A DNA stretch of 64,000 bases from Ruegeria spongiae (GTDB lineage Bacteria > Pseudomonadota > Alphaproteobacteria > Rhodobacterales > Rhodobacteraceae), in the NCBI RefSeq assembly GCF_023502395.1, contig NZ_JAMFMB010000021.1, positions 1-64,000 of the forward strand. Direction: 5' to 3'. Positions 19,303 through 28,377 of the stretch are shown one piece after another (within the stretch, counting starts at the first letter, position 1; each line of letters opens with the position of its first letter). The notes beneath the pieces are model-generated. The model was not told where the DNA came from. It ran no database searches and saw only the letters and a list, made by a program, of their open reading frames with translations. Both the position numbers and the translations under genes were made by a program.

Positions 19303-19770
19303 CTGAGGCTCCTCCCAATGACTGTTTTCGTTGATCGCATTTTTCACCCAATATGCAGGGGATTGTCGATCATGTTCCTTCCTTGCCGAAAGTATAGGCG
19401 AGTTTGAAAATATTAAAATAAAGTCATGAAAATTAACGATTTGTCTGTAAAGAATTTTTACTGATCGGTGATCAAGTGTAAATGAATTGAAAACAATGTC
19501 CGCAAGGCCTCTGAAATGATAAGAAAATTGCTGTCAACATCGGCACGGGTCCACTGCGTGCCTTTGGGTGCGCATTGGCGTGATTCTGGTGTTGCCGTGC
19601 AGAAATCGGGCGATACGAGTCGGAAGTGCGGGGGATGGGGGCTTGTAAATGGCCCTGCTCGACCAGTTCCGAGTCGCGCATATCCCGGGCCTTGGCAGCG
19701 GCGCGATGTCGACCTAGTCTGCCCTCAAAGACATGTCCGCTGCAGCAGTGGACCGACCGGGAGGGAACTG
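19303..19770. promoter_or_regulatory. Divergent intergenic region between acs and the TRAP binding-protein gene
   Basis: A 468-base stretch with no convincing gene. The acs-proximal part (about 19380-19490) is very AT-rich for this genome and contains TATACT on the minus strand (19391-19396), a possible acs -10 element. An imperfect dyad TGATC-GGT-GATCA lies at 19462-19474. The rest (19500-19760) holds an open frame joined to the TRAP gene, but it lacks coding character and the signal peptide only starts at 19771. Confidence 0.55.
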
Positions 19771-20787
19771 ATGAAAACCTGTCTGACCGCAGCCGCTTGC
19801 ACGGCGCTGGGGCTTGTCCTTGCGACACAATCCGCGGCAACCGAATGGAACGCCTCGGTCTGGGGCAAGCGCCGCGCCTTTACCGAACATGTAGAAAAGC
19901 TGGCTGAACTGGTCAGCGAAAAAACGGGTGGCGAATTCACCATCAACGTCAGCTATGGCGGCTTGTCGAAACCGCGCGAGAATCTGGACGGGATCGAAAT
20001 CGGCGCCTTCGAGATGGCGCAGTTCTGTGCCGGCTACCACCGCGACAAGAACCGCGCGATCACGGTTCTGGAACTGCCCTTCCTCGGTGTGAACACGTTG
20101 GAGGAAGAGGTGGCGGTCAGCCACGCGATCTATGATCATCCGGCGGTGCTGGGCGAGATGGCGAAATGGAATGCGCGGATCATCATGACTTCACCCATGC
20201 CGCAATACAATCTGGTGGGCACCGGCACTCCGCCCGATGCGTTGGTTGATTTCGACGGGATGCGCGTGCGCGCCACCGGCGGTCTGGGGCAGGCCTTCGA
20301 GGCGGTGGGCGGCGTGCCGACCTCGGTCGCGGCGACCGAAGCTTATGGCGCGATGCAGTCGGGTGTTGTCGACACGGTCGCCTTTGCCCAGCATGCGCAT
20401 CTGAGCTTCGGCACCATCAACGAGGCTGACTGGTGGACCGAGAACCTCAATCCCGGCACGGTGAATTGTCCGGTCGTGGTCAATATCGAGGCCTACGAGG
20501 CACTGCCGCCGGAACATCGCGACGTGCTGAACAGTTCGATCGACGAGGCGATCGCGCATTACCTTGTCAACTATGGCGAACTTCTTGAAACTTGGGACAG
20601 CGTTCTGAAAGAAAAGGGCGTGACAAAGGCGAAGGTTCCTGACGAAGTCATCGCCGAGTTCAAGGCCAAGGCCGCCGATCCGATCCGCGAGCAGTGGATT
20701 TCCGATATGAGCGCGCAGGGCCTACCGGCGCAGGATCTTTATGACCTGGTGCAGTTCACTCTGAACGCCAAGCGCGGCGGCAACTGA
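19771..20787 (+). CDS. Orphan TRAP transporter solute-binding protein (DctP family)
   Basis: A 338-residue periplasmic receptor of a TRAP transporter for organic acids. The signal peptide is MKTCLTAAACTALGLVLATQ with cleavage near SAATEW. Typical DctP features include GAFEMAQFCAGYH, GMRVRATGGLGQAFEAVGG (with the ligand-binding arginine), AMQSGVVDTV and PPEHRDVL. The ATG at 19771 follows GGGAGGGA. No DctQ/DctM membrane partner is adjacent: the next gene is a minus-strand exonuclease. It therefore either uses a permease encoded elsewhere or is a stray component. Confidence 0.85.
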   Translation: MKTCLTAAACTALGLVLATQSAATEWNASVWGKRRAFTEHVEKLAELVSEKTGGEFTINVSYGGLSKPRENLDGIEIGAFEMAQFCAGYHRDKNRAITVLELPFLGVNTLEEEVAVSHAIYDHPAVLGEMAKWNARIIMTSPMPQYNLVGTGTPPDALVDFDGMRVRATGGLGQAFEAVGGVPTSVAATEAYGAMQSGVVDTVAFAQHAHLSFGTINEADWWTENLNPGTVNCPVVVNIEAYEALPPEHRDVLNSSIDEAIAHYLVNYGELLETWDSVLKEKGVTKAKVPDEVIAEFKAKAADPIREQWISDMSAQGLPAQDLYDLVQFTLNAKRGGN

Positions 20788-20802
20788 GTTCAGCACCACC
20801 GA

Positions 20803-21387
20803 TCAGAGCGGCAGCGACAGTTGGAACGGCGCAAGCACCGCAGACGCCTTGCCTGGTGTATCGGCCAGGCGTTGCTCGGCCCGCAAGACCACCTGAGCCG
20901 CTGCGCGCGCATCCTCTTCGGCGTCGTGATGTCGGAAGTCCAGGTCGAGCACTGTTTTCAGATTGCCCAGCCCGTGCCCGCCATTGCCCTTCAACTCGGG
21001 CCACGCCACACGGGCGATGGAGACGCTGTTGTTCCAGGACAGTCGGGCACGCGGCAACCCATGTGCCCGGCAGGCGGCGGCGATGGCGTGTTCATCGAAC
21101 CGGCTGTGCTGGACCAGCGGATGACGTGCGAGCAGGGGCAGTAGATCGGGCCAAACACCCGCGAATGTCGGTGCCCCCCGCACTGTGTCCGGGCCGATGC
21201 CGTGCAACTCGATGTTGAAGGGGGCAAAAGGCATCTGCGGGTCGATCAGGGTCGACCAGGTCTGAATGCTGTGATCGGCGCGCACGCAGGCCAGGCCGAT
21301 CTGGCAGATGCTGGCGCTGTCACCGCAGGCGGTTTCCACATCCAGCGCGATGAAGCGGAACGCGCCGCCGGGCAGGGGCACCGTCAC
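20803..21387 (-). CDS. DEDDh 3'-5' exonuclease (DnaQ-like), small
   Basis: A 194-residue RNase T/DnaQ-type exonuclease. The acidic residues are D and E in ALDVETACGD (about 14-16), D in HSRFDEHAI (about 98) and H/D in FRHHDAEEDARAA (about 154-159). The start is the GTG at 21387, which overlaps the stop of the TetR gene (GTGA). The frame continues upstream to 21486 but only inside that gene. The pairing with a TetR regulator is unusual; the substrate is unknown. Confidence 0.8.
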   Translation of the reverse strand: MTVPLPGGAFRFIALDVETACGDSASICQIGLACVRADHSIQTWSTLIDPQMPFAPFNIELHGIGPDTVRGAPTFAGVWPDLLPLLARHPLVQHSRFDEHAIAAACRAHGLPRARLSWNNSVSIARVAWPELKGNGGHGLGNLKTVLDLDFRHHDAEEDARAAAQVVLRAEQRLADTPGKASAVLAPFQLSLPL

Positions 21388-21992
21388 CGCGACACTCCGC
21401 GCAGGCGCGCCTTGAGCGAGGCCAAAAGCGTGTCTGTGTAGCAACGCAGGATAGCGACGTCGTCGGTCAGCCGCGAATATGACCACAACCCCTGCGCTGA
21501 AATCATCGTGTAGCGGGCCAGATCGTCCAGATCGGCGGCGCTCAGGGGGCCGTCCGCCCCGTTCTCATGGGCGAGCGCCTTGCGAAACCCGGTCACGAGC
21601 CGCATGCAATGCGCCTCCAGCTTTTTGCGGGTGGCTTTTTCGGTGGGGTCGATCTGGGTCAGCGTGTTGCCCACAAGGCAGCCGATGCCGACCCCGTCCA
21701 TTGACTCGAACCCGGTCAGCAGATTGTCGAAATAGGCGCGGATGGCGTCGATCCCGGCATCCTCGGCCTCGACCGGAGCGAAAACGGGCGTCACGACGCT
21801 GTCCTGATAGCGGTCCAGACAGGCATGAAACAGCTCCTGCTTGCCGGAAAAATCACTATAGATTCCGCCCCGGCTGACCCCGGTTTCCCGCACCAGATCG
21901 CCCATGGAAACAGCATGATAGCCGATCCTCCAGAAGGTTTTCATGGCATTGTCCACAAGGGCCGCGCGGGAATGTGATCGGGTTCTGGGCAT
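21384..21992 (-). CDS. TetR-family regulator next to haloalkane dehalogenase
   Basis: A 202-residue repressor with an N-terminal helix-turn-helix (about 8-55: [19 protein letters not shown] ... [18 protein letters not shown]). The ATG at 21992 is preceded by AAGAGGAAAC and opens with [12 protein letters not shown]. It is divergent from the dehalogenase gene, and an 18-base palindrome at 22006-22023 lies directly in the promoter interval, so autorepression and control of the dehalogenase are likely (inference). The stop is coupled to the exonuclease start. Confidence 0.87.
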   Translation of the reverse strand: MPRTRSHSRAALVDNAMKTFWRIGYHAVSMGDLVRETGVSRGGIYSDFSGKQELFHACLDRYQDSVVTPVFAPVEAEDAGIDAIRAYFDNLLTGFESMDGVGIGCLVGNTLTQIDPTEKATRKKLEAHCMRLVTGFRKALAHENGADGPLSAADLDDLARYTMISAQGLWSYSRLTDDVAILRCYTDTLLASLKARLRGVSR

Positions 21993-22005
21993 GTTTCCTC
22001 TTGTT

Positions 22006-22023
22006 TTGGAATGGTCGTTCCAA
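22006..22023. promoter_or_regulatory. TetR-type operator palindrome
   Basis: TTGGAATGGTCGTTCCAA has 6-base perfect arms TTGGAA/TTCCAA with a partly symmetric 6-base centre. It lies 14 bases from the regulator start and 43 bases from the dehalogenase start, the usual position of a TetR operator. Confidence 0.75.
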
Positions 22024-22065
22024 TACCTTTCCGCCGACTCAAGCGCAAGGGCCGAGGGGCAGATC

Positions 22066-22944
22066 ATGACTACGGGTTTTCGTGACAAAAAGAAATTCGC
22101 GACCGTCCACGGCAAACGGATGGCTTATATCGAAGAGGGTGAGGGCGACCCGATCGTGTTTCTGCATGGCAACCCCACCTCGTCCTACCTGTGGCGCAAC
22201 ATCCTGCCGCATCTGGCTGGCAAGGGCCGTCTGATCGCGCCCGACCTGATCGGAATGGGTGATTCCGGCAAGCTGGATGACAGCGGCCCTGATCGCTACA
22301 CCTATGTGGAGCACCGCAAATACTTGTTCGCCCTGCTTGACCAGCTGGACGTGCGCGAAAACGTGACGCTTGTGCTGCATGACTGGGGGTCCGGGCTGGG
22401 GTTTCACTGGGCTCATACGCAGCCGGAGGCCATAAAAGGCATCTCCTTCATGGAGGCCATCGTCGCGCCGGTACCGGGATGGGACAGTTTTCCCGCAGAG
22501 GCCCGCGAGATATTTCAAGCCCTGCGCTCACCCGCCGGGGACGAAATGGTGCTGGAGAAGAACCTGTTTGTCGAAGCGATCCTGCCCGGCTCGATCCTGC
22601 GCGATCTGAGTGACGCGGAAATGGCCGAATACCGCCGCCCCTTTGCCGCTTCCGGCGAGGGCCGGCGCCCGACGCTGACCTGGCCACGCCAGATTCCCAT
22701 CGCGGGTGACCCTGCGGATGTGACCGCGATCGTCTCGGATTACTCCGCCTGGCTGGCACAGACGCCGATCCCGAAACTGTTCGTCAATGCCGAGCCCGGC
22801 GCGCTGATCGCAGGGCCGGTCCGTGATTACGTGCGGGCCTGGCCAAACCTGTCCGAGGTGACCGTGGCGGGCAGCCATTTCATTCAGGAAGATTCACCCG
22901 ATCAGATCGGCGAAGCCATTCGGGACTGGCACGCGGCGCTCTGA
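22066..22944 (+). CDS. dhaA: Haloalkane dehalogenase, HLD-II (DhaA-like)
   Basis: A 292-residue alpha/beta hydrolase that swaps halide for hydroxyl on haloalkanes. The catalytic pentad is visible: nucleophile D106 and halide-binding W107 in LHDWGSG, E130 in SFMEAI, H271 in [11 protein letters not shown], and halide-stabilising N36 in [13 protein letters not shown]106 and E130 fall at the same numbers as in Rhodococcus DhaA, which supports subfamily II. The ATG at 22066 is chosen because it opens MTTGFRDKK; the longer frame crosses the operator. Divergent from a TetR regulator. Confidence 0.92.
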   Translation: MTTGFRDKKKFATVHGKRMAYIEEGEGDPIVFLHGNPTSSYLWRNILPHLAGKGRLIAPDLIGMGDSGKLDDSGPDRYTYVEHRKYLFALLDQLDVRENVTLVLHDWGSGLGFHWAHTQPEAIKGISFMEAIVAPVPGWDSFPAEAREIFQALRSPAGDEMVLEKNLFVEAILPGSILRDLSDAEMAEYRRPFAASGEGRRPTLTWPRQIPIAGDPADVTAIVSDYSAWLAQTPIPKLFVNAEPGALIAGPVRDYVRAWPNLSEVTVAGSHFIQEDSPDQIGEAIRDWHAAL

Positions 22945-22955
22945 TCTGTATGGGA

Positions 22956-22984
22956 TGTGCGACCGGGAGGGCGTCGGTCACACA
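22956..22984 (+). terminator. Stem-loop after the dehalogenase gene
   Basis: TGTGCGACCG pairs with CGGTCACACA (one mismatch) around a 9-base loop, 12 bases after the dehalogenase stop. There is no T-run, so it is only a possible terminator. Confidence 0.4.
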
Positions 22985-23069
22985 AGCGACAAAACTTTTC
23001 TCGCGTTATTTTTTGCGATATGTTCATCAGCGGGCGGGGCGTATAGTGTCGCCGTGATTAAGGCTTGGA

Positions 23070-24116
23070 ATGGATGCGCGCGCGATGGGTGGGAACAAGA
23101 TTCGCAACATGGAAGAATTTGCCGCGCTCAGCGGCATCTCGCGCCCGACGGTTTCGAAATACTTCAATGATCCCGGCAGTGTCCGTGCCTCGACACGGGC
23201 GCGGATCGAGGCCGCGCTGGAAGAGCACGACTATCGCCCCAACATCTATGCGGTCAACCAGAACCGCCGCCTGACCAAGAATATCGGCATTGTGGTGCCG
23301 TATCTGGCCGATCCGTTCTTTGCCGAAATTGCCCGAAAGATCGAGCTTCGCTGTATCGAGGCGGGCCTGTCTCCGATCCTGTTCAGCGCCCATGGCGAAA
23401 AGGACCTGGAGGTCGACATTCTGGACAGTCTGCGCTCGATGAAGCCGGCTGGTGTGCTTCTGGCGCCGCTCGGGCGTATTTCCGATCGAGGCGTGATCGA
23501 GAAATTCTGCCGCGATGTGCCAACGATCCTGTTCGATAGCAATCTGGACGGAATTGGCGAAGCCTTTGTGGGATCAGATAATTTCAGCTTTGTGTCGCAA
23601 AGCGTGGAATATCTGACACGCACCGGAAACCCGCCGATCCTGTTCGAGATGGTCCGCCCGGCCAACCCGAACGCGAACAAACGCCGCAAGGCCTATGTGT
23701 CGATGATGGAGCGGTTGGGATTTGACCCGCAGATCTTTCAGGCCGAGGGGGATGGCTGGGGATTCGAGGAAATCGGATACAAGGAGGGGCTGCGGTTTCT
23801 GGATCAGAAACCGGGTCGGACCGATACTGTGCTGTGCAGCAACGACCGGCTTGCGATCGGGTTTCTGTCGGCCTGTTTCGAACGCGGCATACCAGTAGGG
23901 CGCGGCGAAACCTGCACCTTGCGCGTGGCGGCACATGACGATCATCCGTTTTCTCGCTTCACCTGCCCATCGCTGACAACCGTGGCCCACGATTATGATC
24001 AGGTCTCCAACAAGGTCATTGAGATGTTGTTTCAACTGATCGAAAGCGGCGGGCATTTCGAGAACAGGTCAGAGCACCTCTACCCGGCGAAGCTCGTTCT
24101 GCGGTCTTCGGCCTGA
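23070..24116 (+). CDS. LacI-family regulator of the polyol operon
   Basis: A 348-residue regulator. The DNA-binding helix-turn-helix is at about 13-45 (NMEEFAALSGISRPTVSKYF) and is followed by the hinge-like YRPNIYAVNQNRRLTKNIG, which starts the periplasmic-binding-protein-like sensor domain. It is upstream of and co-directional with the sorbitol/mannitol operon, and a perfect palindrome lies between them at 24128-24141. The start is uncertain: ATG at 23070, 23085 or 23109, none with a strong ribosome site. The effector is probably a sugar alcohol (inference). Confidence 0.87.
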   Translation: MDARAMGGNKIRNMEEFAALSGISRPTVSKYFNDPGSVRASTRARIEAALEEHDYRPNIYAVNQNRRLTKNIGIVVPYLADPFFAEIARKIELRCIEAGLSPILFSAHGEKDLEVDILDSLRSMKPAGVLLAPLGRISDRGVIEKFCRDVPTILFDSNLDGIGEAFVGSDNFSFVSQSVEYLTRTGNPPILFEMVRPANPNANKRRKAYVSMMERLGFDPQIFQAEGDGWGFEEIGYKEGLRFLDQKPGRTDTVLCSNDRLAIGFLSACFERGIPVGRGETCTLRVAAHDDHPFSRFTCPSLTTVAHDYDQVSNKVIEMLFQLIESGGHFENRSEHLYPAKLVLRSSA

Positions 24117-24127
24117 TCGGATAAAAG

Positions 24128-24178
24128 TTTACGCGCGTAAAGTTTTTGTTGACTTGCCTCCCGATCAGGACGTAGGGT
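24128..24178 (+). promoter_or_regulatory. Palindromic operator and candidate promoter of the smo operon
   Basis: TTTACGCGCGTAAA (24128-24141) is a perfect 14-base palindrome with the central CG expected of LacI-family sites. Seven bases later comes TTGACT (24149-24154) and, after 18 bases, TAGGGT (24173-24178), a plausible but weak -35/-10 pair. The transcript would start about 30 bases before the binding-protein ATG. Confidence 0.7.
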
Positions 24179-24210
24179 CATACCCAACATCCAACACAGG
24201 GAGGAACAGG

Positions 24211-25515
24211 ATGTATCTCAAGGCATCAATGGGTGCGGCGACTGCCATGGCGCTTGTCATGGGCTCGGGAGCTATTGCCGACACCATCACCATCGCGACC
24301 GTCAACAACGGCGACATGATCCGCATGCAGGGTTACACGGACGATTTCACGGCCAAGACCGGCCATGAGGTTGAATGGGTCACGCTGGAAGAGAACGTGC
24401 TGCGTCAGCGGGTCACGACCGATATCAGCACCAAGGGCGGCGCATTCGACATCATGACCATCGGCATGTATGAAACGCCGATCTGGGGTGCCAATGGCTG
24501 GCTGGTCCCGCTTGACGGTCTGTCCGAGGACTACGACGTCGACGACATCCTGCCCGCGATGCGCGCCGGGCTGAGCCATGACGGCACGCTCTATGCCGCG
24601 CCGTTTTATGGCGAAAGCTCGATGGTGATGTATCGCAAGGACCTGATGGAAAAGGCCGGGCTGGAAATGCCCGAGGCCCCGACCTGGGAATTCATCCGCG
24701 AAGCCGCGGCGGCAATGACCGATCGCGACGCCGAGATCAACGGCATCTGCCTGCGTGGCAAGGCCGGCTGGGGTGAGGGCGGTGCCTTTATCACCGTCAC
24801 CGGAAACTCGTTTGGCGCCCGCTGGTTCGACGAGGACTGGAATGCGCAGTTCGATCAGCCTGAATGGGCTGACGCGCTGAACTTCTTTGTTGGGATGATG
24901 TCGGAATCCGGTCCTCCGGGCTATGCGACCAACGGGTTCAACGAAAACCTGTCGCTGTTCCAGCAAGGCAAATGCGGCATGTGGATCGACGCAACCGTTG
25001 CGGCATCCTTCGTGACCAATCCTGACGATTCAACCGTGGCCGATCAGGTGGGCTTCGCTCTGGCGCCAAATACCGGTCTGGGCAAAAACGCCAACTGGCT
25101 CTGGGCCTGGGCGCTGGCCATTCCGGCCGGGTCGCAGAAACTGGAGGCGGCGCAAGCGTTCCTCGAATGGGCGACATCGAAAGACTATATCGAACTGGTC
25201 GCTGAAAACGAAGGCTGGGCCAATGTGCCTCCGGGTGCGCGGACATCGCTTTATGCGAACCCCGATTATCAGGCCGTGCCGTTTGCCAAGATGACGCTCG
25301 ACTCGATCAATGCGGCTGACCCGCAGAATCCGACCGTCAAACCGGTGCCCTATGTCGGTGTCCAGTTTGTCGCCATCCCCGAGTTCGCCGGAATCGCAAC
25401 CGAGGTCAGCCAGGAATTCTCGGCTGTCTATGCCGGGCAGCAGAGTGTCGACGAAGCGCTGGCCAAGGCCCAGGCGCTGACCAACGACGCCATGGAAGCC
25501 GCCGGGTACCGCTAA
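24211..25515 (+). CDS. smoE: Sorbitol/mannitol ABC transporter substrate-binding protein
   Basis: A 434-residue periplasmic sugar-alcohol receptor of the extracellular solute-binding family 1. The signal peptide covers about residues 1-22 (MYLKASMGAATAMALVMG, cleavage near GAIADT). The start is clear: GGGAGG precedes the ATG at 24211. Order and content of the following genes match the Rhodobacter sphaeroides polyol operon (smoEFGK, smoS, mtlK), which supports the substrate call. A strong stem-loop follows (25540-25566). Confidence 0.88.
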   Translation: MYLKASMGAATAMALVMGSGAIADTITIATVNNGDMIRMQGYTDDFTAKTGHEVEWVTLEENVLRQRVTTDISTKGGAFDIMTIGMYETPIWGANGWLVPLDGLSEDYDVDDILPAMRAGLSHDGTLYAAPFYGESSMVMYRKDLMEKAGLEMPEAPTWEFIREAAAAMTDRDAEINGICLRGKAGWGEGGAFITVTGNSFGARWFDEDWNAQFDQPEWADALNFFVGMMSESGPPGYATNGFNENLSLFQQGKCGMWIDATVAASFVTNPDDSTVADQVGFALAPNTGLGKNANWLWAWALAIPAGSQKLEAAQAFLEWATSKDYIELVAENEGWANVPPGARTSLYANPDYQAVPFAKMTLDSINAADPQNPTVKPVPYVGVQFVAIPEFAGIATEVSQEFSAVYAGQQSVDEALAKAQALTNDAMEAAGYR

Positions 25516-25539
25516 GGCGACCGGTCGCGCCAAAAACAC

Positions 25540-25566
25540 GCAGAGGGCGCCATGCCCGCCCTCTGC
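25540..25566 (+). terminator. Intra-operon stem-loop between smoE and smoF
   Basis: GCAGAGGGC and GCCCTCTGC form a perfect 9-bp stem around a 9-base loop, 24 bases after the binding-protein stop. No T-run follows. Such loops after binding-protein genes commonly protect the upstream mRNA and lower downstream expression. Confidence 0.6.
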
Positions 25567-25640
25567 TCCCCCATCCCTTCATATTCACTGTAAGATTCGC
25601 CCGAGGCGGTCCCCTGACCGTCAACAGAGGAGGTGTTTCC

Positions 25641-26519
25641 ATGGCTACGCAGCATTCCAGATCAGCCGCCCGCCTAATGATGGCCCCTGCGGTTGTCCTG
25701 CTACTCGGCTGGATGTTGATCCCACTTTCAATGACCCTGTTCTTTTCCTTCAAGAAATACCTTCCGCTGCGCGGCGACTCGATGGCCAACGGCCTCGAAT
25801 GGGTCGGGTTCGCAAACTACACGCGGTTCGTCGGCTCCAGTGCGTTCTGGCCAAGTGTTCAGGCCACGCTGACCATCGTTGGCGGCGTTCTGATCATCAC
25901 GGTGGTTCTGGGCGTCCTGCTTGCGCTGCTGCTCAATCAGCCGATGTGGGGGCAGGGTGTGGTCCGAATTCTGGTCATTGCCCCGTTCTTTGTCATGCCG
26001 ACCGTGTCCGCGCTGGTCTGGAAGAACATGTTCATGGACCCGACCAACGGATTGCTGGCCTATTTGTGGAAGTTTTTCGGAACCGAGCCGATTGCATGGC
26101 TCAGCCAGGCCTCGCTGCCGTCGCTGATCATGATCGTGTCCTGGCAATGGCTGCCCTTTGCAACGCTGATCCTGCTGACCGCGATCCAGTCGCTGGACGG
26201 CGAGCAGCTTGAAGCGGCGGAAATGGATGGCGCGCCTTCGATCAAACGCTTCTGGTTCATCGTCCTGCCGCATCTGAGCCGCGCGATCACCATCGTGATC
26301 CTGATCCAGACCATCTTTCTGCTGGCGATCTTTGCCGAGATCTTTGTCACCACCGGTGGCGCTTTCGGAACCAAGACGCTGTCTTATCTGATCTTCCAGC
26401 GGGTGCTGGAAAGCCAGAATGTCGGGCTCGGATCGGCAGGCGGTGTCTACGCAATCATTCTCGCCAATATCGTTGCCATCTTCCTGATGCGCATCGTCGG
26501 CAAGAACCTGGACGCGTGA
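25641..26519 (+). CDS. smoF: Polyol ABC transporter permease SmoF-like
   Basis: A 292-residue MalF-type permease with about six membrane spans. The coupling motif is EAAEMDGAPSIKRFWFIVLP (about 192-211). GAGGAGG precedes the ATG. It is followed 10 bases later by the second permease. Together they form the channel for sorbitol/mannitol uptake. Confidence 0.88.
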   Translation: MATQHSRSAARLMMAPAVVLLLGWMLIPLSMTLFFSFKKYLPLRGDSMANGLEWVGFANYTRFVGSSAFWPSVQATLTIVGGVLIITVVLGVLLALLLNQPMWGQGVVRILVIAPFFVMPTVSALVWKNMFMDPTNGLLAYLWKFFGTEPIAWLSQASLPSLIMIVSWQWLPFATLILLTAIQSLDGEQLEAAEMDGAPSIKRFWFIVLPHLSRAITIVILIQTIFLLAIFAEIFVTTGGAFGTKTLSYLIFQRVLESQNVGLGSAGGVYAIILANIVAIFLMRIVGKNLDA

Positions 26520-26529
26520 GGAGGACCCC

Positions 26530-27360
26530 ATGGCACGCTCTGTTACGCAAAACCGCAAGATCATCAATACCGCCGCCGCCTGGGCAGTCGGATTGCTGAT
26601 CTTCTTCCCGATCCTCTGGACCATCCTCACCAGCTTCAAGACCGAAGCGCAGGCCATTTCCGACCCGCCAGTATTCCTGGCCTTTGACTGGACGCTGGAA
26701 AATTACGGCGTGGTCATGGAGCGGTCGAACTACATGCGGTTCCTGTGGAATTCGATCGTCATCGCGGGCGGCTCGACCATCCTGGGGATCATCATCGCGG
26801 TACCTGCCGCCTGGTCGATGGCTTTTGTGCCCTCAAAACGCACCAAGGACATCCTGCTCTGGATGCTGTCGACCAAGATGCTTCCGGCGGTTGGTGTGCT
26901 CTACCCGATCTACCTGCTGTTCATCAAACTGGGGCTTCTGGATACCAAGTTCGGTCTGACCATCGTGCTGATGCTGATCAACCTGCCGATCATTGTCTGG
27001 ATGCTTTACACCTACTTCAAGGAAATCCCCGGCGAGATTCTGGAAGCGGCGCGGATGGACGGGGCCAGCCTGAAGGACGAGGTGCTTTATGTGCTGACCC
27101 CCATGGCCATACCCGGCATCGCCTCAACGTTGTTGCTCAATGTCATTCTGGCCTGGAACGAAGCCTTCTGGACGCTGAACCTGACCGCGGCCAAGGCGGC
27201 CCCGCTTACGGCCTTCATCGCCAGCTACTCCAGCCCCGAAGGCTTGTTTTATGCCAAGCTCAGCGCGGCCTCGACCATGGCGATTGCGCCAATCCTCATC
27301 CTTGGCTGGTTCAGCCAGAAACAACTTGTCAGCGGCCTGACCTTCGGCGCCGTCAAATAA
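26530..27360 (+). CDS. smoG: Polyol ABC transporter permease SmoG-like
   Basis: A 276-residue MalG-type permease with about six spans and the coupling motif EAARMDGASLKDEVLYVLTP (about 173-192). A GTGAGGAGGACCCC ribosome site overlaps the end of smoF. The ATPase gene follows after 12 bases. Confidence 0.88.
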   Translation: MARSVTQNRKIINTAAAWAVGLLIFFPILWTILTSFKTEAQAISDPPVFLAFDWTLENYGVVMERSNYMRFLWNSIVIAGGSTILGIIIAVPAAWSMAFVPSKRTKDILLWMLSTKMLPAVGVLYPIYLLFIKLGLLDTKFGLTIVLMLINLPIIVWMLYTYFKEIPGEILEAARMDGASLKDEVLYVLTPMAIPGIASTLLLNVILAWNEAFWTLNLTAAKAAPLTAFIASYSSPEGLFYAKLSAASTMAIAPILILGWFSQKQLVSGLTFGAVK

Positions 27361-27372
27361 GGAAACTGACCA

Positions 27373-28377
27373 ATGGGACAAATTCAACTGAACCAGGTGA
27401 CCAAAAGCTTCGGCGACGTCCAGGTCATTCCGCCACTGGATCTGACCATCGAAGACGGAGAGTTCACGGTCTTTGTCGGGCCTTCGGGCTGCGGTAAATC
27501 CACCCTTCTGCGTCTGATCGCGGGGTTGGAGGACATCACCTCCGGGCACATCGCCATCGACGGCACAGACGCCACCGATGTGCCGCCTGCCAAGCGTGGT
27601 CTGGCCATGGTGTTCCAGTCCTACGCGCTTTATCCGCATATGTCGGTGCGCAAGAACATCGCCTTTCCGATGCGCATGGCCGGGATTGATCAGGCCGAGC
27701 AGAACCGGCGGATCGACGCCGCCGCCAAGGCGTTGAACCTGACCGACTATCTGGACCGGCGTCCGGGTCAGTTGTCGGGCGGGCAGCGCCAGCGGGTCGC
27801 CATCGGACGGGCCATCGTGCGCGAACCTGCGGCGTTCCTGTTTGACGAGCCGCTGTCCAATCTGGACGCCGCCCTGCGGGTCGGCATGCGGCTGGAAATC
27901 AGCGAGATGCATGAACGGCTCAAGACCACGATGATCTACGTGACCCATGATCAGGTCGAGGCGATGACCATGGCCGACAAGATCGTCGTGCTGCGCGCCG
28001 GGATCGTCGAACAGGTGGGCAGCCCGCTTGAGCTTTACCAACGGCCCGGCAACACCTTTGTCGCCGGGTTCATCGGCTCGCCCAAGATGAACCTGATCGA
28101 GGGCCCGGAGGCGGCCAAGCACGATGCGGCGACCATCGGCATCCGGCCCGAGCATATCGATATCTCGGAAACGGAAGGCACCTGGCAGGGCACCGTGGGT
28201 GTGTCCGAACATCTGGGCTCCGACACGTTCTTTCACATCCAGAGCGGGCTGAGCGCTGAGCCGCTGACGGTTCGCGCCGGTGGCGAGCGCAAGTTGAAAT
28301 ACGGGACCGAAGTGTTCCTGACCCCGCAAATCGAACACCTGCATCGGTTCGACCAGCACGGGCTCAGGATCGCATGA
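27373..28377 (+). CDS. smoK: Polyol ABC transporter ATP-binding protein SmoK-like
   Basis: A 334-residue MalK/UgpC-type ATPase. Walker [10 protein letters not shown] is near 36-44, the Q-loop is in [12 protein letters not shown], the signature is [17 protein letters not shown], Walker B/D-loop is [13 protein letters not shown] and the switch is [12 protein letters not shown]-terminal TOBE/regulatory domain (about 235-334) includes IGIRPEHI. Its stop overlaps the dehydrogenase start (ATGA). Confidence 0.92.
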   Translation: MGQIQLNQVTKSFGDVQVIPPLDLTIEDGEFTVFVGPSGCGKSTLLRLIAGLEDITSGHIAIDGTDATDVPPAKRGLAMVFQSYALYPHMSVRKNIAFPMRMAGIDQAEQNRRIDAAAKALNLTDYLDRRPGQLSGGQRQRVAIGRAIVREPAAFLFDEPLSNLDAALRVGMRLEISEMHERLKTTMIYVTHDQVEAMTMADKIVVLRAGIVEQVGSPLELYQRPGNTFVAGFIGSPKMNLIEGPEAAKHDAATIGIRPEHIDISETEGTWQGTVGVSEHLGSDTFFHIQSGLSAEPLTVRAGGERKLKYGTEVFLTPQIEHLHRFDQHGLRIA

